NCBI GenBank assembly: GCA_964640955.1
Contig: CAZXJI010000001.1
Location: 462,108 to 526,107 of the forward strand
DNA: 64,000 bases
Direction: 5' to 3'
Source: CAXXOK01 sp964640955
GTDB taxonomy: Bacteria; Bacillota; Clostridia; Christensenellales; Aristaeellaceae
Shown here: positions 40,554 through 50,339 of the stretch, piece after piece
Layout of the letters: every line of letters starts with the position of its first letter
Numbering within the stretch: position 1 is the stretch's first letter
Notes under the pieces: model-generated
The model's input: only the letters and a program-made list of their open reading frames with translations
The model's database searches: none
Told to the model about the DNA's origin: nothing
Translations under genes and position numbers: made by a program

Positions 40554-43511
40554 TTACCGCTCCACTTCCTCCATGACGAAGCACTCGATGGTGTCGCCTT
40601 CCTTGATGTCGTTGTAACCGTCCAGGCTCGCGCCGCACTCGAAGCCCTGCGCCACTTCCTTGGCGTCGTCCTTGAAGCGCTTGAGGGAGGAAAGCTTGCC
40701 TTCGAACGTCACCACGTTGTCCCGGAGCAGGCGCACCTGCGCGTTGCGCTGGAGCTTTCCGTCGGTTACGTAGCAGCCGGCCACCGTGCCCGCGCCGGTG
40801 ATGTGGAATACGTTGCGAATCTCGGCGTGGCCCAGGATGTTCTCCTTGAACTCCGGCGCCAGCAGGCCCTTCATGGCCTTCTCCATGTCCTCGATCGCCT
40901 GATAGATGATGCGGTAGAGGCGTACGTCCACGCCCTCGTGCTCGGCGGATTCGCGGGCCTTGGCGTCCGGCCGGATGTTGAAGCCGATGATGATGGCGTT
41001 GAAGGCCGAAGCGAGGTTCACGTCGTCCTTGTTGATGGCGCCCACGCCGCTGTGCAGCACGCGAATCTTGACCTGGTCGTTGGAGAGCTTCTCCAGCGCC
41101 TGCTTGACCGCTTCCACGGAGCCCTGCACGTCCGCCTTGATGATCAGGTTGAGGGTTTCCACCTTGCCCTGGTCGATCTGGCTGAACAGGTTATCCAGCG
41201 AGACTTTGGCGACGCTGTTTGCGTTGCGCTCCACCTTGATCTTGTCCAGACGCTCCTGCACCACCTGGCGGCCCAGATGATCGTCCGCCACGGCCATCAG
41301 GTCGTCGCCGGCGCTGGGCACCTCGGAGAAGCCGGAAACTTCCACCGGCGTGGACGGGCCCGCGCTTTCCACGCGGTCGCCCTTGTCGTTGACCATGGCG
41401 CGCACGCGGCCGCTGGACAGGCCGACGACCACGTTGTCGCCCACGTGCAGGGTGCCGTTCTTCACCAGCACCGTCGCCAGCGGTCCGCGCGCCTTATCCA
41501 GCTTGGCTTCGATAATCACGCCCTTGGCCGTGCGGTTGGGGTTGGCGCGCAGTTGCAGCAGGTCGGCCTGCAGAAGGATCATCTCCAGCAGGTTGTCCAC
41601 GCCCTCGCCGGTCAGCGCGCTGACCGGAACGACGATGGTATCGCCGCCCCATTCCTCGGGCACGAGGTTGTAGGAGGTCAGGTCCTGCTTGACGCGCTCG
41701 GGGTTGGCGTTTTCCTTGTCGATCTTGTTGACCGCGACGATGATGGGCACCTCCGCCGCCTTGGCGTGGTTGATGGATTCGATGGTCTGGGGCATCACGC
41801 CGTCGTCCGCCGCCACCACCAGCACCGCGATATCGGTGGCCTGCGTGCCGCGGGCGCGCATGGCGGTGAAAGCCTCGTGGCCCGGCGTATCCAGGAAGGT
41901 GATGCTGCGGCCGTCCAGGTCCACGGTGTAGGCGCCGATGTGCTGGGTGATGCCGCCCGCCTCGCCCGCCGTGACGTGCGTGTGGCGGATGTAATCCAGA
42001 AGCGACGTTTTGCCGTGGTCGACGTGGCCCATGATGGTGATGACGGGGGGACGGGGCTCCAGGTCTTCCTCGGTGTCCTCCACGTCCGTCTCGGTCAGGG
42101 TATCCTCGGCGGTCTTGGCCAGGTTCATTTCAAGCGACACGCCGAATTCAGAGCATACGAGGCTGGCGGTATCGTAATCCAGCTCGCTGTTGATGTTGGC
42201 CATTACGCCCAGCAGGAGCAGCTTTTTGAGAATATCGCCGGCGGGCTTGCCGATGCGCTCGGTCAGGTCCTTGACGGTAATCGTTTCCGCCGTCATAAAC
42301 GCCTTTTCGATCTTGATGGGGGCCATCATTTGCTGCGCGCTGGGCCGCTTGGAGCGCGCGCGGCGGCCGCCGCGCACCACGTCGTCGTCGAAGCCGGCAA
42401 AGCTGTCGCGAGCCAGCTGCTTGCGGTTCTTGGCCACGCGCTCCGGATCGTGATGGCGCACGTAATTCTTCTTGTTCGGATCGTAATTGCTGACGCGCTC
42501 CTTCTCCACCGCCGGCGTCAGGTCCGTCTTGGCGGCGGCGGGGCGTCCACCCGTGCGTGCGCCGCCTGCAGGACGGCCGAAGCCGCCGCCGGCGGGACGT
42601 CCTCCCTGCGCGGGACCGGCGGGACGCGCGAAGGGCGCGCGGCCGCCCGCGGGTTGGGCAAAGGAGCCCTGCGGGTTCGCGGGACGCCCATAGGAGCCCT
42701 GCGGGTTGGCCGGACGGCCGTAGGGGCCGCGCGGAGCGGCCGGACGACCGTAGGGGCCCTGCTGCGCAGGCGCGTTGGCCGGACGGCCGTAGGGGCCCTG
42801 CGCGGGCGCGTTGGCCGGGCGGCCGTAGGGGCCCTGCGGGTTCGCGGGACGCCCGTAAGCGCCTTGCGCCGGCGGGCTGACCGGGCGGCCGTAAGCGCCC
42901 TGCGCGGGCGCGTTGGCCGGGCGGCCGTAGGGACCCTGCGGATTGGCGGGGCGGCCGTAGGGGCCGCGCGGAGCGGCGGGGCGCGCCTGAGACGCGGCCG
43001 GGGCCGGCCGGGGCGCGGCGGGCGCGGGCTGTACGGCCGGCTGCGCCTCCTCTGCGGGGGCGACCGGGGCCGGCGTCGCCGTTTCTTTGACTTCCTTTGC
43101 GGCGGGGGGCTGCTCGGCGGGCTTCTCCTCTGCCTTCACGGGCGCGCTGCTCTCCGCGGGAGCGGCCGGTGCCGCCTCCGGGGGCGCCTTCGGCTCGGCG
43201 GCCTTGGGCGCCTTCTCGGGCGCGGCCTCGGCCTGCGCCGCGGCGGCCTGCGCCTTTGCCTGGAGCGCCTGCGCTTCCTCCGCATCGGGCATGGTGTAAG
43301 CCTTGGTATGCTGCTGAGCCAAACGCTGCAGTTCGGCTTGCTTTTCCTCGGCGCGCCGCAGTTCCTCCTCGCGGACGTATTGGTTTTCGTACCTGCGAAG
43401 CGTCTGCATCAGTTCGTCCGCTCCCTTGCGAACGCTGGAGACGCTCTCCATGACGGTTTCCGCGCCCTTGAGGAGATCCTTGGTGGCATCCTTGAGTTTC
43501 GCTTTGGTCAT
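40554..43511 (-). CDS. infB: Translation initiation factor IF-2 with long repetitive N-terminal region
   Basis: 985 residues. The N-terminal about 380 are low-complexity: an Ala/Pro/Glu-rich stretch, then nine tandem YGRP-centred repeats (about 178-285), then Gly/Arg/Pro-rich sequence. IF2_N domain about 400-450, then the GTPase domain with GHVDHGKTSLLD, DTPGHEAF and NKID, followed by domains II-IV. It brings initiator tRNA to the 30S subunit. The ATG 43511 has only GGGGGTG far upstream, a weak site. Firmicute IF-2 is often 750-900 residues; the excess is in the repeat region. Confidence 0.97.
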   Translation of the reverse strand: MTKAKLKDATKDLLKGAETVMESVSSVRKGADELMQTLRRYENQYVREEELRRAEEKQAELQRLAQQHTKAYTMPDAEEAQALQAKAQAAAAQAEAAPEKAPKAAEPKAPPEAAPAAPAESSAPVKAEEKPAEQPPAAKEVKETATPAPVAPAEEAQPAVQPAPAAPRPAPAASQARPAAPRGPYGRPANPQGPYGRPANAPAQGAYGRPVSPPAQGAYGRPANPQGPYGRPANAPAQGPYGRPANAPAQQGPYGRPAAPRGPYGRPANPQGSYGRPANPQGSFAQPAGGRAPFARPAGPAQGGRPAGGGFGRPAGGARTGGRPAAAKTDLTPAVEKERVSNYDPNKKNYVRHHDPERVAKNRKQLARDSFAGFDDDVVRGGRRARSKRPSAQQMMAPIKIEKAFMTAETITVKDLTERIGKPAGDILKKLLLLGVMANINSELDYDTASLVCSEFGVSLEMNLAKTAEDTLTETDVEDTEEDLEPRPPVITIMGHVDHGKTSLLDYIRHTHVTAGEAGGITQHIGAYTVDLDGRSITFLDTPGHEAFTAMRARGTQATDIAVLVVAADDGVMPQTIESINHAKAAEVPIIVAVNKIDKENANPERVKQDLTSYNLVPEEWGGDTIVVPVSALTGEGVDNLLEMILLQADLLQLRANPNRTAKGVIIEAKLDKARGPLATVLVKNGTLHVGDNVVVGLSSGRVRAMVNDKGDRVESAGPSTPVEVSGFSEVPSAGDDLMAVADDHLGRQVVQERLDKIKVERNANSVAKVSLDNLFSQIDQGKVETLNLIIKADVQGSVEAVKQALEKLSNDQVKIRVLHSGVGAINKDDVNLASAFNAIIIGFNIRPDAKARESAEHEGVDVRLYRIIYQAIEDMEKAMKGLLAPEFKENILGHAEIRNVFHITGAGTVAGCYVTDGKLQRNAQVRLLRDNVVTFEGKLSSLKRFKDDAKEVAQGFECGASLDGYNDIKEGDTIECFVMEEVER
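42660..42980 (-). repeat. Tandem coding repeats in infB
   Basis: About nine units of 30-39 bases encoding G-[PAS]-Y-G-R-P-A-N-P-Q, some extended to NAPAQ, plus degenerate flanks. In-frame, so length changes keep infB open. Confidence 0.85.
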
Positions 43512-43566
43512 TGTACCGCTTGCACCCCCGCATGATTTGCGCTTGTTTTAGCTGTGTGGGTCGAAT

Positions 43567-43914
43567 TTACGTCGGGTCGGCGTCCGCCCCGGCCAGGGGG
43601 CGTTCCTCCCTGAGCAGTTCTAAGAGTTGCTGCGCCATCCGGCCCCGCGCGACCGCGACGGTCATCCGGCCGCTCCGGCCCAGCGCCCGCGCGATGGTTC
43701 CCGCCGGCACGCCGTAGAGCGGCACGCGGTGGCTTGCGCAGGCATCGGAGAAACGCTTTCGGGTCGTGGGCCCGCTGCCTGCGTCCATCAGCAGGACGGC
43801 CGCGGTCTCGCGGCGGACGGCATCCACGCAGGCATCCTGCCCGAGCGTCGTCTGCCCCGCCCTTTGGCAGAGGCCCAGAAAACCGGTTATCCTGTTGAGC
43901 GCCGCTTCGGTCAA
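43567..43914 (-). CDS. ylxQ: L7Ae/L30e-like RNA-binding protein YlxQ
   Basis: 115 residues from TTG 43914 (GGGGAGGA 6 bases upstream, start overlapping the ylxR stop). L7Ae fold: LCQRAGQTTLGQDACVDAVRR, AAVLLMDAGSGPTTRKRF and YGVPAGTIARALGRSGRMTVAV. Usual neighbour between ylxR and infB; binds kink-turn RNA in other organisms, exact role unproven. Confidence 0.9.
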   Translation of the reverse strand: MTEAALNRITGFLGLCQRAGQTTLGQDACVDAVRRETAAVLLMDAGSGPTTRKRFSDACASHRVPLYGVPAGTIARALGRSGRMTVAVARGRMAQQLLELLREERPLAGADADPT

Positions 43915-44213
43915 GGCGAGTCCTCCCCGGTCTTTTCGGCCAGCAGCCGCCGCATGGTTTCGGTCAGCTGGAGGTTGGCTTCCTCGGTGAGGTGCGCCTC
44001 CAGCGCGCGATCCAGCTGGCGCTGCTTGAGCGCCCGCTTCAGGCACTCGGCGTTCAGGCAAACATAGGCGCCCCGCCCCGGCTTTTTGCCGCCGGGGTCG
44101 AGGCTCACCTCGCCCTCCGAAGAGCGCACCGCGCGAATCAGCTCCTTCTTGGGCTTCATCTCGCGGCAACCGACGCACATGCGCATCGGTATCTTACGCG
44201 GTTTGGCCGGCAT
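43911..44213 (-). CDS. rnpM: YlxR / RNase P modulator RnpM
   Basis: 100 residues with family marks RMCVGCREMKPKKELIRAVR and GRGAYVCLNAECLKRAL (Cys pairs). In B. subtilis the homologue binds RNase P RNA and lowers its activity. Between nusA and ylxQ; overlap with ylxQ. Confidence 0.93.
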   Translation of the reverse strand: MPAKPRKIPMRMCVGCREMKPKKELIRAVRSSEGEVSLDPGGKKPGRGAYVCLNAECLKRALKQRQLDRALEAHLTEEANLQLTETMRRLLAEKTGEDSP

Positions 44214-44237
44214 ACTCCGCCTCCCGATTCAAAGTGG

Positions 44238-45479
<1,242 letters not shown>

Positions 45480-45490
45480 GACCCAAACTC

Positions 45491-46009
45491 CTATCTTTCC
45501 TGTTCTTCTTCCGTCTCGTCCGCTCCGGCCGGAGCCGGATCGAGCGCAAAATCGATCACCGGTTTGACGATCGCCACCGCTTTGCGGGCGAACGTCCTGT
45601 CGCTTCCGTCCGCCAGGGTGATCGTCACGCTTGCCTCGTTCATGGCCGCAAGCAGGCCCTCCCAGCGCTTCGCGCCGTCCAGCGGCGCGTACAGCTTCAC
45701 TTCCACCGGCGCGCCGCGGTTCTTTTCAAAATCGCGCGGGGTTTCCACGGGGCGATCCACGCCGGGGCTGGAAACCTCCAGATAGTCGTACTCCACGCTT
45801 TCCAAAAGCGGCTGCACCGCGCGGTGGAAGCGTTCGCAGTCGTTAAGCGTCACGCCCGCGGGCGTATCGATGTAGATGCACAGCGTCCAGCCCTGCGGCT
45901 CCTTTTTGAGCGTCGTTTCGACCAGCTCCAGGCCCTGTTCCGCCGCCACACGGGCCGCGATCGCTTCTGCCGCCTTTACGCCGGGGCCCTGCGCCTGCCT
46001 GCCCTTCAC
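45491..46009 (-). CDS. rimP: Ribosome maturation factor RimP
   Basis: 172 residues, starting at GTG 46009 behind GGCGGTG. Family segments: GLELVETTLKKEPQGWTLCIYID (with normal breaks), DYLEVSSPGVDRP and the C-terminal SH3-like half. Needed for 30S assembly. First gene of the nusA-infB-ribF operon, downstream of a 225-base leader. Confidence 0.93.
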   Translation of the reverse strand: MKGRQAQGPGVKAAEAIAARVAAEQGLELVETTLKKEPQGWTLCIYIDTPAGVTLNDCERFHRAVQPLLESVEYDYLEVSSPGVDRPVETPRDFEKNRGAPVEVKLYAPLDGAKRWEGLLAAMNEASVTITLADGSDRTFARKAVAIVKPVIDFALDPAPAGADETEEEQER

Positions 46010-46019
46010 GGCCGCACCG

Positions 46020-46128
46020 CCTTTTCCAGGGCAATCAAAAAGAGCGGCCAGCTATTGCCTTCCTTTCGCCGCATGCCTTGCCCCAAGCGAAGCGCCGCAA
46101 GGCTTTGCGCGCGCCCTGGCTGGAAAAG
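46020..46128 (-). other. Structured leader RNA upstream of rimP
   Basis: On the minus strand CTTTTCCAG...GGC (46113-46128) can pair with GCCCTGGAAAAG (46020-46032) next to the rimP ribosome site. Inside lies a second perfect 7-base stem (46097-46103 with 46075-46081). The outer stem ends within a few bases of the ribosome site and could control access. Confidence 0.5.
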
Positions 46129-46234
46129 ACGACTCATGCGGGGAAGAAAAGCAATATCCACTCTTTCGATAAACCCTTCTTTCTTTTGGGTCGAATAGGG
46201 GCGTAAAACCTGCGATAAAGCCAAAAGCAGAATG

Positions 46235-46263
46235 AGTATAGCACATCAATATAGGAAATACAA
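46235..46263 (-). promoter_or_regulatory. Sigma-A promoter of the rimP-nusA operon
   Basis: On the minus strand TTGTAT (46258-46263), 17-base spacer, TATACT (46235-46240). Predicted leader length about 220 bases. The remaining part of the gap up to the MBL gene (46264-46330) holds only a short GC hairpin. Confidence 0.75.
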
Positions 46264-46330
46264 GCATTTTCCAGATACGGGGCAAGAAAACTTCGCCGCC
46301 GCGCGCCTTTGAGGGCCGCCTCGGACGCCC

Positions 46331-47152
46331 TCAGGGGCAGGCCGTCGCGGCGTCCTCCGCCCTTTTGCCGTCGAACACGAGGGTGAACCCGTTGGCGGGC
46401 GCACAGGAGCGGGTGTCGATACGTCGGTAGGGCGGGATCGACACCTTTTCGGCCGCGCGGAACACGTCGGGCCGGAGCCCCTCCACGTAATCCTCCACAG
46501 CCCGGCGGGACATCGGCTCGCCCGCGTGCGGGCACAGCGCGTGCGCGAAGGGCAGGTAAAGGGCGTTTCGCATGGTGCAGGCATATTGCGCAAGCGGCGT
46601 GCTGTCCGAAAAGAACAGCCACACGACCGGGTTTAAGTTGTCGCCGGCCAGCAGCAGGCGTTCCTCCTCCACCATCAGGCCGACGGAGTCCCGCGTGTGG
46701 CCGGGCATGGGCCACACGCGCGCCCGCAGGCCGCCCAGCTCGAACACCCGGTCGCTTAAGGGCTTGACGGGCGGCATGGCGAAGGTCAGGTACGCTTCCC
46801 GCTGCGCGGGCGAAAGCGTCACGCCGTTTTCCTCCGCGCGGGCGAGGATCCGCTGCCGCTGGGCGCCGCCCGTGTAGCGGCCCAGCTCCGTAAGCTCGCC
46901 TTCCGGCAGGTAGACCTCGTCAAACCACCGCGCGCCCAGTGCGTGGTCGTGATGGTGGTGGCTCAGCAACACCGTCAGCGGCAGCGGGGTAATCTCGCGC
47001 ACCAGAGCGCGCACGTCGAACAGGCCGTAGCCGGTGTCGAACAGCAGCGCGCGCTCCGCGCCCACCAGAAGCGTCATGTACACGCCCAGCGCGTCCCGAA
47101 TATGGTAAACCTTCGCGAAGGGATGGGTAACCGTAAAGCAGCCCGTGTCCAT
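46331..47152 (-). CDS. MBL-fold metallo-hydrolase
   Basis: 273 residues from ATG 47152 behind AGAGGAG. Metal motif SHHHHDHALG (HxHxDH), later His in MPGHTRDS and Asp in LLAGDNLN, so a dinuclear zinc site is likely. Could be a hydroxyacylglutathione hydrolase-like, lactonase-like or other esterase; substrate unknown. It is 46 bases downstream of GH39 and possibly cotranscribed with it. Confidence 0.88.
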   Translation of the reverse strand: MDTGCFTVTHPFAKVYHIRDALGVYMTLLVGAERALLFDTGYGLFDVRALVREITPLPLTVLLSHHHHDHALGARWFDEVYLPEGELTELGRYTGGAQRQRILARAEENGVTLSPAQREAYLTFAMPPVKPLSDRVFELGGLRARVWPMPGHTRDSVGLMVEEERLLLAGDNLNPVVWLFFSDSTPLAQYACTMRNALYLPFAHALCPHAGEPMSRRAVEDYVEGLRPDVFRAAEKVSIPPYRRIDTRSCAPANGFTLVFDGKRAEDAATACP

Positions 47153-47198
47153 ACCGCCGCTCCTCTCCGACAAAAGCCCTTTTTCGGTTCCGTCGCCG

Positions 47199-48713
47199 TT
47201 ACGCCCCGGCACGCCGGAGGATCAGCCGCACCACGTCGTTTTCCCGCATGGGTACGGCGATCTCGGCGCGTCCGTCCCCGCCCACGCTCAGCTTTCCAAA
47301 CGCCTCGGGCGTACCGTCCGTCTGACGGGCCAGCGCCGCCGTCTGCGCGGCGGTCGGGGTTTCCTTCCCCTCGAGCGCCTTGAGCCCCGAGCGCAGGTAG
47401 AGGGTGTAGACGTCGTTTTTCAGGTATCCGACCCGGTAGCGCTCCACCGTATACTCGCCGGGAGCGAGCCCCGAAAGCTCCACCCGCGCGTCCGCGAGCG
47501 CGCCGGCGGGCAGATCGCGGATATAGTATTCCTCGTTCACCGCGTCCTGCTCGGGCTTTACGTAGTCCCACAGAAGCACGTGCAGGGACGTGTCGTCAAA
47601 GGCGGCGTAGCTGTCTGGGTCGCCCGTGGGCAGCTCCGTGTCCGGCAGCTCGCAAAGCCAGCGGTAGGCGTGGAAGGTGGGCTTTTTGAGCCCCTGGATG
47701 TTCATCAGCCCGAATCCCCCGTGGAACGGCGCGGGGCCCGGCCCCGCCTCCTCGAAGATGTCGGTGAACGTCCAGTAGCTCATGCTTTCGGCGTAGCCCT
47801 CACAGCGCTTGAGGGTGTAGAGGATGAACGGCGCGCTCACGTAGCTGTCGTGCACGTTGTCCCGGGGGGTGTAGCTGTTGGACCATTCGGTGAAGAACAC
47901 GGGCAGGTTGGGCATTGCGCTTTCCTTCACCTGGTTTCGCACCTTGCGCACGTCCCTCACTACGCTGTCCGGCGCGGCCTTGAGCCAGTGGCGGTCGCGG
48001 CCGTACTCATCCAGCGCGCCTTCCACGCCGTAGCTGTGGGTGGAAATGAAGTCGATGGGCACGCCGTTTTGTGCGCAGTGCGCGATCATCTCCGGGATCC
48101 ACGCGCCTTCGTCCAACCCCGCCGTGGCGGGCCCGCCCACGCGATAGCGTTCGTCCACCGCCTTGATCGTCGCGACGGTCGCGTCGTACAGGGCGAAATA
48201 GTCCGCCTGCGTCCCGGTGAAGAAGCCGGACAGGTTGGGTTCGTTCCACACCTCGAAGTACCAGCGCCGCACCTCGCTCCCGCCGTAGCGGGCGGTCACG
48301 TGCCGCGTCAGCGCGCCGATCAGGTCGCTCCACCGCGCCATGCTGGCAGGCGGGGTAACGTTCCCCTTCCACCAGAAGATGGTCGTTTCCCCGCTTTTCA
48401 GGCAATCGGGCATAAAGCCCAGCTCCACCAGCGGGCGGATGCCGCGGGCGAGCATTTCGTCGAAAACCAGATCGACGTACTGCCAATTATATACTACGTT
48501 GTTATCTTCGTCCAGCCTGCAGACGGCCATATCGTCGCTGAGCAGACCGTGGAAGCGCAGGTAACGAAAACCGCAGCCTTCCTGCAGCACGGATAATTGC
48601 GAAAGGGACTGCGCGCGCAGCATTTCGCCCGCGCGGCCCGCGCCCACGCAGTGGTCAAAGAAGCGATCCAGCGGCTTTTTTTGTCCTTGTCGATCGATGC
48701 GCAGCGTTCTCAT
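47199..48713 (-). CDS. GH39-type glycoside hydrolase (probable beta-xylosidase)
   Basis: 504 residues. Begins with RIDRQGQKKPLDRFFDHCVGAGRAGE, then a TIM barrel with FEVWNEPNLSGFF, whose NEP carries the acid/base Glu, and a candidate nucleophile Glu in FFTEWSNSY. This is the GH39 layout (Clan A). No signal peptide. Releases xylose from short xylo-oligosaccharides in known members; alpha-L-iduronidase or arabinofuranosidase-like activity cannot be excluded. ATG behind AAGGAGG; divergent from the response regulator operon. Confidence 0.9.
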   Translation of the reverse strand: MRTLRIDRQGQKKPLDRFFDHCVGAGRAGEMLRAQSLSQLSVLQEGCGFRYLRFHGLLSDDMAVCRLDEDNNVVYNWQYVDLVFDEMLARGIRPLVELGFMPDCLKSGETTIFWWKGNVTPPASMARWSDLIGALTRHVTARYGGSEVRRWYFEVWNEPNLSGFFTGTQADYFALYDATVATIKAVDERYRVGGPATAGLDEGAWIPEMIAHCAQNGVPIDFISTHSYGVEGALDEYGRDRHWLKAAPDSVVRDVRKVRNQVKESAMPNLPVFFTEWSNSYTPRDNVHDSYVSAPFILYTLKRCEGYAESMSYWTFTDIFEEAGPGPAPFHGGFGLMNIQGLKKPTFHAYRWLCELPDTELPTGDPDSYAAFDDTSLHVLLWDYVKPEQDAVNEEYYIRDLPAGALADARVELSGLAPGEYTVERYRVGYLKNDVYTLYLRSGLKALEGKETPTAAQTAALARQTDGTPEAFGKLSVGGDGRAEIAVPMRENDVVRLILRRAGA

Positions 48714-48759
48714 GGGGATGTCCTCCTTGCGGCCGCAAGCGGCCTCATCTCGTTTTCGG

Positions 48760-48788
48760 TTGCTTATATTTTGGGCAATGTGTATAAT
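48760..48788 (+). promoter_or_regulatory. Sigma-A promoter of the regulator-kinase-regulator operon
   Basis: TTGCTT (48760-48765), 17-base spacer, TATAAT (48783-48788). It faces away from GH39. Confidence 0.75.
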
Positions 48789-48848
48789 GGTTTCCAACGG
48801 GGGTGGGTGTTTTCCCGCCGAATGAGACAATTGATGGGCGGTGGGCCT

Positions 48849-50339
48849 TTGTATCGCGCGGTGATGGTGGACGACGAGCCCTTCATGCTGGAAGGCATGC
48901 GCATGATGATCGACTGGGCGCGCTGCGGCTTTACGCTGTGCGGCGAGGCGGGCACGGCGCAGGAGGCGCTTCGGCTGGTGGATACCGTAAAGCCCCACCT
49001 GGTGATCACCGACGTGCGCATGCCCGGCATGCTGGGCACCGATCTGGCCGCCATTCTCAACCGTTACCATCCCGGCGTGATCATCCTGTTTTTCAGTGGC
49101 TACCGGGATTTTGCCTACGCGCAGGCGGCCATCCGCTCCCACGCCTTCGGCTACCTGGTCAAACCCATCGACGTGGAGGAGGTGGAGGCCACCCTGGCCC
49201 GCGTCCGGGCGGAGCTGGACGCGCGCGAGAAGCGGGCCGCGGAAAAGGCTCCCGTCGTGCGCGACCAAGTGCTTCGGCGCATCGCGCTGGGCGACGACAG
49301 CCCGGAAAGCCTCCTGCGCGCGGGGGTGCTGATGGGCCTTCGGCGCGACGACCCCTGCTACTGCGCCGTGCTCGCCTGCGAACGCGGCCCCCTGCCGGAG
49401 AACGTCGGGCTGCTGCTGGCCGCCTCGGGGGCGGCGCCGTTCACGCTCGCGCCGGGGCAGTACGGGCTTTGCTTTCGGCAGATTGAGCGCGACCTGACGC
49501 TGCTTTCGCACCTGTATGCCGGGCTTTCCCCCGAGGCGCCCTTCACGCTGAGCGCGGGCGGGGTGTACCGCGGGCCGCAGGGCTTCGCGCGCAGCCTGCG
49601 GGAAGCGCTGGACGCGCAGGGCGTCCTGTTTGAAACGGCCGGAGCCATAAGGGTGTACAAGTCCGTGGACGCGCGGACCGCCGCCTGGCTCGCCCGTGTG
49701 CGACTCCCCGCGCTGCGCGAGGCGCTGGCCGCCGAGGACCCCGCCCCGCTTGACAGGCAGCTTGCGGCCCTCCGCCGGGCCGCCGAGGAGACGAAACCGG
49801 GACTTTTCGCCCTGCGCTATATGGCCGCCGCGCTGGACGCCACGCTGCCCATGGCCGTGGTGGACCGGCAGAACACCCGCATCCGCGCCCTGTGGCAGCA
49901 GGAAACGCCGGATGCGCAGGCCTGGCTTGCCGCCTTCTGCGATAAGCTCGGCGACCTTCGCAGCGCCGTCAAGCGGGAAAGCGGCGAGGACTGGCCCGCA
50001 CCGGTGCGCTCGGCAATCCTGGCCATCCGCACGCGCTACGCCGAAAACCTCGGCATCAATATGATCGCCGAAGAACTGCAAATGAACCCCGCCTATCTGG
50101 GGCAGCTGGTGCGCAGGCACACGGGCGTCACCTTCCACCGCCGGCTTCTGACCACGCGCGTCGAGCACGCCTGCGTCCTGCTTCGGCAAACCGCCCGCCC
50201 CGTGGGGGAGATCGCCCTGGAAGTGGGTTTCCGGGACGTGGATTATTTTTCACAGCAATTCCGGCGGCTGACGGGCGTAAGCCCGGTCGCCTACCGCGGG
50301 GCCGATGCGCCCGGGGAGGACGAGCATGCGACGCGTTAA
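48849..50339 (+). CDS. AraC-type response regulator (YesN family), first copy
   Basis: About 496 residues. Receiver domain 1-118 with the acidic pair in VMVDDEP, phospho-acceptor Asp in VITDVRMPG and Lys in YLVKPID; a middle region of about 260 residues; two helix-turn-helix AraC units near the C-terminus (INMIAEELQMNPAYLGQLVRRHTG; VGEIALEVGFRDVDYFSQQF, quoted in part). The start is uncertain: TTG 48849 gives the usual YRAVMVDDEP beginning; ATG 48834 and 48822 are also in frame. Overlaps the kinase gene by 14 bases. Confidence 0.88.
   Translation: MYRAVMVDDEPFMLEGMRMMIDWARCGFTLCGEAGTAQEALRLVDTVKPHLVITDVRMPGMLGTDLAAILNRYHPGVIILFFSGYRDFAYAQAAIRSHAFGYLVKPIDVEEVEATLARVRAELDAREKRAAEKAPVVRDQVLRRIALGDDSPESLLRAGVLMGLRRDDPCYCAVLACERGPLPENVGLLLAASGAAPFTLAPGQYGLCFRQIERDLTLLSHLYAGLSPEAPFTLSAGGVYRGPQGFARSLREALDAQGVLFETAGAIRVYKSVDARTAAWLARVRLPALREALAAEDPAPLDRQLAALRRAAEETKPGLFALRYMAAALDATLPMAVVDRQNTRIRALWQQETPDAQAWLAAFCDKLGDLRSAVKRESGEDWPAPVRSAILAIRTRYAENLGINMIAEELQMNPAYLGQLVRRHTGVTFHRRLLTTRVEHACVLLRQTARPVGEIALEVGFRDVDYFSQQFRRLTGVSPVAYRGADAPGEDEHATR

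Noticed and set aside
42660..42980. CRISPR-like direct repeats
   Set aside because: The repeats lie in frame inside infB, have no unique spacers and encode a regular peptide repeat.
40524..43535. About 1000-codon plus-strand open frame opposite infB
   Set aside because: Antisense shadow of IF-2, with low-complexity sequence mirroring the infB repeats.
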